Below are positions 7,901 through 13,797 of a DNA stretch of 13,826 nt, one piece after another (the first letter of the stretch is position 1; each line of letters opens with the position of its first letter). The stretch covers positions 1 through 13,826 of the forward strand of contig CAZSOQ010000138.1 of the NCBI GenBank assembly GCA_964608495.1, written 5' to 3'. The translations under genes were made by a program, and so were the position numbers. This DNA comes from JAKORR01 sp964608495 (GTDB taxonomy: Bacteria; Armatimonadota; Zipacnadia; Zipacnadales; FEN-943). The notes beneath the pieces were generated by a model. The model worked only from the letters and a program-made list of their open reading frames with translations, made no database searches and was not told the origin of the DNA.

Positions 7901-9014
7901 CGACAGCTACCCCGGGCCCGCGGGGCGCTGCGAGGGCGACCACCCGCTGATCCAGGCGATAGCCCGCGAGGACCTTTACTGGCTCGGGGAGCGGGCCAAG
8001 GGCCCGAGCTGGGCGATGCAGCCCCAGGCGACTGACGTGACCGAGGGGGCGCTCAGCCTGGACGTGGACTTCCAGCCGACCGCCAGCTTCGGGCCGGCGG
8101 ACATGGAGATCGAGGGCTACATCGTCCGCCGCGAGCCGGAGCAGATCCTGATGGCGACCGTCGGGGCGGCGCGGGCGAAGTTCCAGGCAGACGCGGACGG
8201 CGAGTACCTCGTGGCTGTGGAGGCCCGAGGCAGCAAGTGCGAGGACGTCTACGCGCTGGGGGCCGTGAGCGTGGACGGCGGCCGGATCGGGATCGTGAGC
8301 ACGGGCGAGGAGTGGCGCCGTCGCACGCTGCCTGTGACCCTCGAGGCTGGGGAGCACGAGGTCGAGGTGAGGTTCATCAACGACGGGAGTACGCCGGGCG
8401 AGGACAGGAACTTCTACCTGCGGGCTGTGCAGGCCGGGCCTGTGACGGGCGAGGTGTCGCAGCTCGTGCGGATCGCCGAAGGCCCGTGTGTGGCGGCGCT
8501 CGGACTCGGCCAGGGCCAGGTGGTGTTCAACTTCCTCAGGTGGGACACGGAGGAGAACAACGCACGCAGGGCGCGGGGGTTCTTCGCGTCGTTGCTCACG
8601 GCCGTGGGCGCGGACTTCAGCGATGAGTTCGGCGTCGTCTTCAGCACCGCCAATTTCGAGCCCATGGAGGGCCTGGCCCACTTCAAGGCCGAAGGCGGGC
8701 AGGCCTATATGGGGTCCAGCGGGTGGATCGAGGGCCAGGTGGATGTGCCGGCGACCGGCGAGTACTTGCTGCGCCTGGAGGCCAGCGGGACGCCTGCCGC
8801 GAACGAATACCCCGAGGTGGTGGTCTTCGCCGATGGCCAGGAGATCGGCAGAACGCACCTGAGCTCGCGGGACTGGCGCTTCTACACCTTCCAGGCGAAC
8901 CTGGACGCCGGAGCGCACACGGTGAGGCTTCTGTTCACCAATGACTACTACGAGCCGCCGGAGGACCGGAACCTAGGCCTGCGGGACCTGGTGATCGCCC
9001 CCGCGCGGCAGTAG
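4923..9014 (+). CDS. Very large secreted GH2-family hydrolase with tandem Rossmann modules and two CBM60-like modules
   Basis: Predicted exported exo-acting beta-glycosidase of 1363 residues. Signal peptide 1-19 (AGA before W20). Residues ~25-150 are the GH2 sugar-binding sandwich (SLNGQWEV, LYVNGQKVGEHFGGYEP), ~185-285 the Ig-like domain, and ~295-600 the TIM barrel opening at GFRQF. E417 in MWSIENEF is the expected acid/base and E515 in LYIGEYLWWP the expected nucleophile. An Ig-like domain (~615-700) follows. Then come two amidotransferase-like Rossmann modules, A from ~707 (H813-P814, G869) and B from ~910 (H1007-P1008, ending ~1232). A CBM60-like domain (~1086-1170; N1153-D1154...D1161-R1162-N1163) interrupts module B, and a second one (~1267-1363; N1340-D1341...D1348-R1349-N1350) ends the protein. 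CBM60 domains bind glycans such as xylan through calcium. Typical GH2 enzymes are 600-1100 residues, so this is long. Galactosidase, glucuronidase or mannosidase activity cannot be separated by eye. Confidence 0.85.
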   Translation: MRAFLAVLVLVAFATVAGAWVPRPHVSLNGQWEVVKAPAAAPEPPAEGWRPVEVPGLTDGWRYEASWWRTSFDAPAEWQGKRVKMLLQGARFCPVLYVNGQKVGEHFGGYEPCEFDITSAVRPGEDNRVLLHCSDWTSLFKGDPVEFPETMDWDSLRGFPRDRVMYPIGGRYTNIGPWDDVVTYAVPEVHLQDVFVSTDVSKRELTVVCEVAKEGGDAATVEIAPAVMDGGTRVLALETQTVKLPAGKTTEKVTVTARWPAEGVTLWTPESPKLYSLDTRLRSPAGEDRRRERFGFRQFTVQGHKFLLNGVRRNLLATSTWPLGANTHDEVEEVLRRFKEANCVAFRTHTQPWQQIWYDVADEVGLLMIPEGAVWNDDYTYRLDDPGFWRNWGEHLVGMVRALRNHPSIVMWSIENEFFGGRAKAGMPCEKELGDLGRLVKRTDPTRPIMYESDGDPDGAADVVGVHYPHEPPGYRLWPQEAYWMDEPQALGNTRMFWPTAEFQWDKKKPLYIGEYLWWPSGTPASYTLIEGDEAYRSLDNARSQAKATVWRWQTVAYRHYEVSGICPWTLTEGGVLDLARNPMMAGQAYAMQPLAAYVREETRRAYSGQTVRRHLEVFNDTPSAVKATLRWALVVADKTLESGGMGVELGPGERHEQDVEFVAPAVQGLAEGVLRVTIEQGSRVLFNDERPFSVHGRVRLTKPASAVLLYDPPKDTAALLNQQGITTRPVADLAELKGEAGDVLVIGEGALASDELAERWKAWQASQALQAFVGQGGRVVVLQQDAYPVGVMPFRLDGKARSTMAFVQMPAHPVLEGLPDDAFKFWQPDHAVTGGELLRLAGAGILPLVVTGHPDGISHCALIEAARGKGLYLLCQMPVVERFAAEPMAAELLNRLLKRAAEYDGEASEVLLAGGDETYRAVLSDMGVRYRDGSPTAEGLKGARVALLRGPASGDAAVLAQWVSEGGRLVLDRPAPELVTAIAAQKGLRLTIDSYPGPAGRCEGDHPLIQAIAREDLYWLGERAKGPSWAMQPQATDVTEGALSLDVDFQPTASFGPADMEIEGYIVRREPEQILMATVGAARAKFQADADGEYLVAVEARGSKCEDVYALGAVSVDGGRIGIVSTGEEWRRRTLPVTLEAGEHEVEVRFINDGSTPGEDRNFYLRAVQAGPVTGEVSQLVRIAEGPCVAALGLGQGQVVFNFLRWDTEENNARRARGFFASLLTAVGADFSDEFGVVFSTANFEPMEGLAHFKAEGGQAYMGSSGWIEGQVDVPATGEYLLRLEASGTPAANEYPEVVVFADGQEIGRTHLSSRDWRFYTFQANLDAGAHTVRLLFTNDYYEPPEDRNLGLRDLVIAPARQ

Positions 9015-9087
9015 GGGGAAACCCGAGCGACGGTGTCAGACGGGAAGTGCCTGAGCGGACGGCTCCTGCCACACCGGAGGACGGCCG

Positions 9088-10188
9088 ATGAATCCTGACC
9101 GCGCGCTGAGACGGCTGCGGCTGCAGCCGGTGGACCGCATCCCGCACTGGGAACACCTGTCCAACCCCGAGTTCCTGCGCCTGATGTCCGGGTTGGACCC
9201 TTACGAGCACCCGCGGCAGGCGGCCCTGAAGGCCCTGGGATCGCTCCCAGTGGACATGGGCGGCGGCATCCCGGCCAGCGATGAGCCGATCCCGCCCCTC
9301 GCCCCGGACGATTGCTACGGCGCGGGGCCCGACGGGCGACCGATGCCCCGCTGGGGGACCGGTGTCTCGGGCCATTGGGAATGGGGCACGGCCTTCACGT
9401 CGGTCGAGCAGGCCCTGGCCTACCGGCCGCTGGAGAACCTGGACCTGCGAGCCAAGCCCATCATCGCGACGATGGACTACTCGCGGTCTGTGGCGGCGAT
9501 CGCCAGGGACTTTCAGGGCGGCGACCTGCCCGAGCCCGGCGGTCCACGGGCCGAGCACCTCAAGGGCGGCAGCTTCTACAACACGCTGTTCATGTGGCCG
9601 CTGCTGACCTTCGGGTGGGAGATCTTCCTGGAGCTGGCCGGCGCCCACAAGACCGAGATGAAGCGCCTGCTGGCCGACTTCGCCTGCCTATCGCGCAAGG
9701 TGTTCCAGGCGGCGGCGTTGACCGACATCAACCACTTCGTGTGCCACGACGACGTCTGCATGGCCCGGGGGCCGGTTTGCTCCCCCGCCTGGCTGCGCGA
9801 GTTCATTTACCCCTACTACGAGGAGTTCTTCGGCTACATGAAGGACGTGGGTATCATCGTGATCTTCATGACCGACGGCAACCCGGACTTGATAGCCGAT
9901 GACGTGTTCGCCTGTGGCGCGGACGGGCTGATCTCGGAGCCCTTCGGCGACTACCGGGAGATCGCGCGCAGGCACCCGGACAAGGTACTGGCGGGCGAGG
10001 GGGACAATCGGGTCCTCATGGCGCGCGACAGGGACGCCGTCGAGGCCATGACGCGCCGGATGTGCGAGCTGGGTCGCGGGCATCCCGGCTACTTGATGTG
10101 CGTCGGCAATCACCTGCCCTGGAACGTGCCGCCCGAGGCGATCAAGTGGTACTTCGAGTTCTCGGAGGAGTACGGAAGGTTCGAGTGA
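9088..10188 (+). CDS. URO-D superfamily protein (COG0407-like), probably not HemE
   Basis: A 366-residue cytoplasmic protein: no signal peptide, ATG 9088 with CCGGAGG at 9074-9080 seven bases upstream. The N-terminus (RALRRLRLQPVDRIPHWE), the central SPAWLREFIYPYYEEFF segment, the strand ending TDGN (262-265), the GADGLISEP strand and the C-terminal GNHLPWNVPPEA (340-351) follow the uroporphyrinogen decarboxylase fold, which also contains corrinoid methyltransferases such as MtaA. The HemE N-terminal active-site region is not recognisable. The His-x-Cys zinc motif of MtaA-type methyltransferases is absent: the equivalent strand reads FMTDG. H220-D221-D222 and N341-H342 are candidate functional residues. 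It lies 73 bp after the GH2 gene and is the only probable cytosolic step in the first block. A role in demethylating or modifying a released sugar is a guess. Family assignment is firm; function is open. Confidence 0.82.
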   Translation: MNPDRALRRLRLQPVDRIPHWEHLSNPEFLRLMSGLDPYEHPRQAALKALGSLPVDMGGGIPASDEPIPPLAPDDCYGAGPDGRPMPRWGTGVSGHWEWGTAFTSVEQALAYRPLENLDLRAKPIIATMDYSRSVAAIARDFQGGDLPEPGGPRAEHLKGGSFYNTLFMWPLLTFGWEIFLELAGAHKTEMKRLLADFACLSRKVFQAAALTDINHFVCHDDVCMARGPVCSPAWLREFIYPYYEEFFGYMKDVGIIVIFMTDGNPDLIADDVFACGADGLISEPFGDYREIARRHPDKVLAGEGDNRVLMARDRDAVEAMTRRMCELGRGHPGYLMCVGNHLPWNVPPEAIKWYFEFSEEYGRFE

Positions 10189-10248
10189 GCAGGCCGACAT
10201 GTGCCTGGGGTAGGTGAGGGCTCTGGCCCGCGGCTGTGGCGCTGGGGG

Positions 10249-10283
10249 GGGCCTTGTCCCCTTGTAGGGCGGGGTTTTGGCCC
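10249..10283. repeat. Interrupted stem-loop
   Basis: GGGCC (10249-10253) pairs with GGCCC (10279-10283) and CCCC (10258-10261) with GGGG (10271-10274), separated by a TTGT/TTTT internal loop and closed by a nine-base loop. The TTTT after the inner GGGG is inside the outer stem, so this is at best a weak terminator. It lies 60 bases after the stop of the URO-D-like gene. Confidence 0.35.
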
Positions 10284-10366
10284 GGCCTCCCGTAGTCGCA
10301 GCCTTTAGCCCGCGGCGGTGGTAGTGGCGGTGGTTTCCGCCTCGCCGGGGGCGCGCGTTCCCGCAG

Positions 10367-10388
10367 GGCGGCACGTCTGTGTGCCGCC
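10367..10388. repeat. Perfect 8-bp hairpin upstream of the DUF4838 gene
   Basis: GGCGGCAC (10367-10374) and GTGCCGCC (10381-10388) are exact reverse complements around a six-base loop. The hairpin ends 34 bases before GGAGG of the next gene and is followed by GGTGCTGG, not a T-run. It could be an operator, a leader hairpin or part of a repeat. Confidence 0.5.
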
Positions 10389-10420
10389 GGTGCTGGTGGT
10401 GGGATGCTGTGGGCCCTAAC

Positions 10421-10436
10421 CCGGAGGTGTTGCGCA
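10421..10436 (+). promoter_or_regulatory. Ribosome binding site fixing ATG 10437
   Basis: CCGGAGGTG at 10421-10429 gives nine bases between GGAGG and ATG 10437. An in-frame ATG at 10404 would add 11 residues (including RRCC) ahead of an otherwise clean signal peptide and has only a weak GGTGG upstream, so 10437 is preferred. Confidence 0.7.
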
Positions 10437-12803
10437 ATGCACACGAAGGCTATCGCAGCGACAGTCGTCCTGGCACTCGCGGCGGCCGCGCCGGCCGCTG
10501 CCGTGTCCCTGGCCCGGGACGGGAAGGCGCAGGCGAGGATCGTGCTGGCCGACGACGCGACACTGGCGGAGCAGACAGCCGCGCGCGAGCTCGCGGAGTA
10601 TCTGGGCAAGGTGACCGGCGGCGAGTTCCCCGTGTCGGCCGAAGTCGACGCGCCGGCAGGCGGGGGCAGGATCTACGTCGGCCCGACGGCCTTCGCCGCG
10701 AGCAAGGGCGTGAAGACCCAGGAGATGGGGCCCGAGGAGTGGGTGATGCGCACCGTGGGCGACGATCTCATCCTCGCCGGCGGACGGCCACGCGGGACCC
10801 TCTATGCGGCGTACCGGTTCCTGGAGGATGTGGTGGGCGTGCACTGGTGGAGTCCCTGGGAGGAGGGAGTGCCTTCACGCCCTACCCTCGAGGTGGCGGA
10901 CCTGGACCGCACGGCTAAGCCGGTGCTCCGCTACCGCGACATCTACATGCTGTATGGGCACGACGGTGGGCGCTGCGCGGCGCGCAACCGGCTCAACCGC
11001 GGCGGCGATGCGCGCATAGACGCTCAGTACGGAGGCTGCATGGACTACGGCCCGCCCTACCACGTCCACACCTTCTACATGTACATCCCGCCCGACCAGT
11101 ATTTCGGCCAGCACCCGGAGTGGTTCTCGCTGATCAAGAGCGAGCGCAGCGGGGACCACACGCAGCTCTGTCTGACGAACGCCGAGCTGCGCCAGGTCTT
11201 CCTGGGCAAGCTGAGGGCCTACATCGAGGACGCGCGACAGAAGGCCGCGGCCGAGAGCCGCCCCGCGCCGGTGGTCTTCGACGTGTCGCAGAACGACTGG
11301 GCCGGGATGTGCCAGTGCGAGAACTGCCAGGCGATAACGCAGGCCGAGGGGTCTGAGGCCGGGCCGCTGCTGGACTTCGTGAACTACCTGGCGGACGCGA
11401 TCAAGGACGACTACCCCGACGTGTACCTAGACACGCTGGCCTACCAGATGACCCAGCAGGCGCCCAAGACCATCAGGCCTCGGGACAACGTGATCATCCG
11501 CCTGTGCGACACAACCAGCAACTTCACGCGGGCGATCACGGACCCGGAGAACGAGAAGTTCCGCGAGCACCTGCTGAGCTGGGCGAGGATGGCCGACAAC
11601 CTGCGGGTCTGGGACTACGCCGTCACCTACGCGCCCTACTACGGGCTGCCCCTGCCCTCGGTGCACACCTACGCCGCGGACTATCGGTTCTACGCGGAGC
11701 ACAACGTGGAGGGGGTGTTCACAGAGCACGAGTTCCCGGTGCTGGCAGACCTGCGTGACTTCAAGGTCTGGATGATGATGAAGCTGCTGGAGGACCCGTA
11801 CCGCGACTACGACGATCTGGTGCGTACCTTCACGGACGGGTTCTACGGCCCTGCGGGAGGCGCTGTGCGCGAGTACGTGGCGGCCCTCGAGGCGGCCTCG
11901 GCGGCCAGCATCAGCTATCTCAGCATGGGCGCGTCGCCCCAGCAGTACCGGTACCTGGACCTGGACTTCGTGCGCAAGGCCCAGGGGGTCTTCGACCGAG
12001 CCGAGGCGGCGGTGGCCGGCGACGACGTGCTGCTGCGCCGCGTGCGTCACGCCAGGCTGCCGCTGGACCGGGCAAGCGTGGTGCGCTTCCCGACGCTGAT
12101 GAAGGAATGGATCGCCGCGGGCAATCAGCCGGAGGCCATGCCGCTGGACCGGGATGCCATCGCAGCCCGCTACGGCGAGACCTGGCACCAGCAGGCCGAC
12201 CTGCGGCTCCCGGAGGGCCAACGCGCGGCGGAGAAGCAGCGCGCCGACGAGGAAGTGGCGGCGCTGACGGCGCGCAAGGCCTATGTGCCTCTGCCCGAGA
12301 GATTCCGGGCTCTGCCCGCGGGCACGGTCTTCGACTTCACCGCAGACCAGACGCGAGACTGGAGGAACATCGTCAAGGTGGTGCCTGACCCGGAGGCGGA
12401 GAGCGGGATCACCAATCGCCTCGAGTTTCCTACGGAGACTGACACCGACAAGCATCCCTTGGAGCGCTACAAGCTGCCGATGCCGTGGGGTCTGTACGAC
12501 CAGATCAACAAGACGAGTAGCGGAGGCGGCAGCATCAAGCCCGAGGACGTGGAAGGCCCCGGCTACCACTGGTACAAGATGGGCACCTTCAGGGTCGGGC
12601 CGTCCTACTACCTGTACTTCTTCTGGAGCTGGATCATTCAGGTGGACATAGACAGCGTGCTGGACCCCGCGAACCCGGACCAGGAGTTCGACGTCTGGGC
12701 GCGGATCAGGTTCGAGGGCCCGGGCTTTCCGCACGGCCAGGCCGACCAGGAGAACGCGATCTGCGTGGAGCGGGTCGTGCTGGTGAAGGCTGGGGCCGAG
12801 TGA
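10437..12803 (+). CDS. Secreted DUF4838 protein with GH67-type N-terminal domain
   Basis: Predicted exported protein of 788 residues; signal peptide 1-22 (AAA before V23). Residues ~30-145 match the alpha-glucuronidase (GH67) N-terminal beta/alpha domain, ending in the typical RGTLYAAYRFLEDVVGVHWW (from R119). Residues ~150-490 fit DUF4838: HPEWF at 226-230, C292-x-C294-x2-C297 in GMCQCENC, and GFYGPAGG near 468-475. This family is thought to be a TIM-barrel hydrolase related to alpha-glucuronidases, but its activity is undefined. Residues ~619-788 form a further all-beta domain rich in aromatics (YYLYFFWSWIIQVDID), which could bind glycan. The gene follows a 248-bp structured gap and is 32 bp ahead of the GH43-like gene. 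With its neighbours it may remove uronic-acid-type branches, but that is inference from the N-terminal domain only. Confidence 0.8.
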   Translation: MHTKAIAATVVLALAAAAPAAAVSLARDGKAQARIVLADDATLAEQTAARELAEYLGKVTGGEFPVSAEVDAPAGGGRIYVGPTAFAASKGVKTQEMGPEEWVMRTVGDDLILAGGRPRGTLYAAYRFLEDVVGVHWWSPWEEGVPSRPTLEVADLDRTAKPVLRYRDIYMLYGHDGGRCAARNRLNRGGDARIDAQYGGCMDYGPPYHVHTFYMYIPPDQYFGQHPEWFSLIKSERSGDHTQLCLTNAELRQVFLGKLRAYIEDARQKAAAESRPAPVVFDVSQNDWAGMCQCENCQAITQAEGSEAGPLLDFVNYLADAIKDDYPDVYLDTLAYQMTQQAPKTIRPRDNVIIRLCDTTSNFTRAITDPENEKFREHLLSWARMADNLRVWDYAVTYAPYYGLPLPSVHTYAADYRFYAEHNVEGVFTEHEFPVLADLRDFKVWMMMKLLEDPYRDYDDLVRTFTDGFYGPAGGAVREYVAALEAASAASISYLSMGASPQQYRYLDLDFVRKAQGVFDRAEAAVAGDDVLLRRVRHARLPLDRASVVRFPTLMKEWIAAGNQPEAMPLDRDAIAARYGETWHQQADLRLPEGQRAAEKQRADEEVAALTARKAYVPLPERFRALPAGTVFDFTADQTRDWRNIVKVVPDPEAESGITNRLEFPTETDTDKHPLERYKLPMPWGLYDQINKTSSGGGSIKPEDVEGPGYHWYKMGTFRVGPSYYLYFFWSWIIQVDIDSVLDPANPDQEFDVWARIRFEGPGFPHGQADQENAICVERVVLVKAGAE

Positions 12804-12822
12804 GGGCGGGGCGCCCCGAGCC

Positions 12823-12835
12823 GGGAGGTGATGAA
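12823..12835 (+). promoter_or_regulatory. Ribosome binding site supporting TTG 12836
   Basis: GGGAGGTGAT (12823-12832) puts GGAGG seven bases before TTG 12836. The longer in-frame start GTG 12800 overlaps the previous stop but has no Shine-Dalgarno sequence, and its extra 12 residues look like read-through of the spacer. ATG 12831, inside this site, opens a different frame that is not the gene. Confidence 0.6.
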
Positions 12836-13771
12836 TTGCAGCCGGTACTGTCGGACCTGGCCCGACGGCTCGAGCCGGTCGGGCGAATCCTGGAGCTGGA
12901 CGGCTGGTACGTGTGGGGCACGTCGGCGATTGACGGGCCGGATGGCAACGTGCACCTGTTCTCCGCGCGCTGGCCCGCCGAGACGGGCCTCGGCGGCTGG
13001 TCCACGGTGTCCGAGATCATCCACTCGGTGGGGGAGAGCGCCGAGGGGCCCTTCGAGGTCATGGACGTGGCGCTGTGGGGCCGTGGCGGAGAGGTCTGGG
13101 ACAGCGCCATGGTGCACAACCCAACCATCCACGCCTTCGACGGCATGTACTACCTGGCACACATCGGCAACCGCGACGGGCGGCCCTTCACCCAGAGCGT
13201 GGGAGTGGCCGTCTCAGACTCGCTGGACGGGCCCTGGCAGCGGCAGGACCAGCCCCTGCTGACGGCCGGCCAGAACGGGGCCTGGGACTGGCTGATGGCG
13301 ACCAACCCGGCCCTGGTGCGCCACCCGAACGGCCAGTTCTGGCTGTACTACAAGGCCTGGGACTTCAGTGATAAGAAGCGGAAGGTGGGGCTGGCCGTCG
13401 CGGATCACGTGCTCGGGCCCTACGAGAAGCACCCCGACAACCCGCTCGTGGACTACTGTGACCAGGGCAAGCAGATCGAGGACCCCTACGTCTACCTGCA
13501 GGATGGGGTCTTCCACATGCTCCTGGCCGACGACGCCGAGGGCGTGCTGAGGAAGCACGCGGGGATCCTGGTCCGGTCGGAGGATGGGATCCACTGGTCG
13601 GAGCCCGAGCTGGGCTACGACACGAGCGACGTGTACCTCGGCGGGAAGGTGGAGCGGTTCGAGCGGCCGCAGGTGCTGATGCGCGACGGCAGGCCGGCGT
13701 ACCTGTACCTGGCGGCGAACGGCGGCCGCTACGGCACGTCCAGCGCCGTGTGCCTGCGCGTGCGCTGGTAG
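12836..13771 (+). CDS. GH43-like five-bladed beta-propeller glycosidase, leaderless
   Basis: A 311-residue protein from TTG 12836 (or 323 from GTG 12800). It has the repeated blade pattern of GH43/GH32/GH117-type propellers: GWYVWGTSAID near the start, then HNPTIH (N95-P96), SDSLDGPW, ATNPALVRHPNGQFWLYYKA (N157-P158), IEDPYVYLQDG (E215-D216-P217), SEDGIHWSEP and ERPQVLMRDGRPAYLYLA (E276-R277-P278). D216, E215 and E276 are candidate catalytic acids, but the exact triad cannot be set by eye. The length fits a single-domain propeller. No signal peptide or membrane segment is present under either start, unlike the other glycosidases here, so it may act in the cytoplasm on imported oligosaccharides. 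The family could also be one of the uncharacterised 'glycoside hydrolase family protein' propellers. It is separated by 32 bp from the DUF4838 gene and is likely co-transcribed. Confidence 0.78.
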   Translation: MQPVLSDLARRLEPVGRILELDGWYVWGTSAIDGPDGNVHLFSARWPAETGLGGWSTVSEIIHSVGESAEGPFEVMDVALWGRGGEVWDSAMVHNPTIHAFDGMYYLAHIGNRDGRPFTQSVGVAVSDSLDGPWQRQDQPLLTAGQNGAWDWLMATNPALVRHPNGQFWLYYKAWDFSDKKRKVGLAVADHVLGPYEKHPDNPLVDYCDQGKQIEDPYVYLQDGVFHMLLADDAEGVLRKHAGILVRSEDGIHWSEPELGYDTSDVYLGGKVERFERPQVLMRDGRPAYLYLAANGGRYGTSSAVCLRVRW

Positions 13772-13773
13772 GC

Positions 13774-13797
13774 CGCGGGCCTGGCACGAAGGCCGCG
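13774..13797. terminator. Weak hairpin after the last gene
   Basis: CGC (13774-13776), a bulged G and GGCCT (13778-13782) pair with AGGCC (13790-13794) and GCG (13795-13797) around a seven-base loop. It begins three bases after the stop codon. No T-run follows, so terminator function is only suggested by position. Confidence 0.3.

Larger units (their letters stand above)
10189..10436. other. Structured 248-bp intergenic region
   Basis: No gene is seen here. The segment is G-rich and full of short inverted repeats: an interrupted stem at 10249-10283, a direct repeat GGCGGTGGT at 10314-10322 and 10326-10334, a GGCGG/CCGCC hairpin (10326-10330 with 10337-10341), and a perfect 8-bp hairpin at 10367-10388. 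None is followed by a T-run of normal length. It is the longest gap in the window and probably separates two transcripts, so it may hold the promoter and leader of the DUF4838 gene, or a decayed palindromic repeat element. No convincing -35/-10 pair is visible. Confidence 0.5.

Noticed and set aside
5337..8918. A 1193-codon open frame on the minus strand opposite the GH2 gene
   Set aside because: Its codons are in exact register with those of the GH2 gene, so its stops would need TTA, CTA or TCA codons in the sense strand, which are very rare at this GC. The translation is rich in Arg, His and Pro with no domain pattern and no ribosome binding site. It is a shadow.
9088..10188. Assignment of the URO-D-like gene as hemE
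   Set aside because: The HemE N-terminal active-site signature is not seen and there are no heme genes nearby; only the superfamily is supported.
12800..12835. GTG 12800 as start of the GH43-like gene, overlapping the preceding TGA
   Set aside because: Such an overlap would be compatible with translational coupling, but there is no Shine-Dalgarno sequence before it, while TTG 12836 has GGAGG seven bases upstream. Kept as an alternative only.
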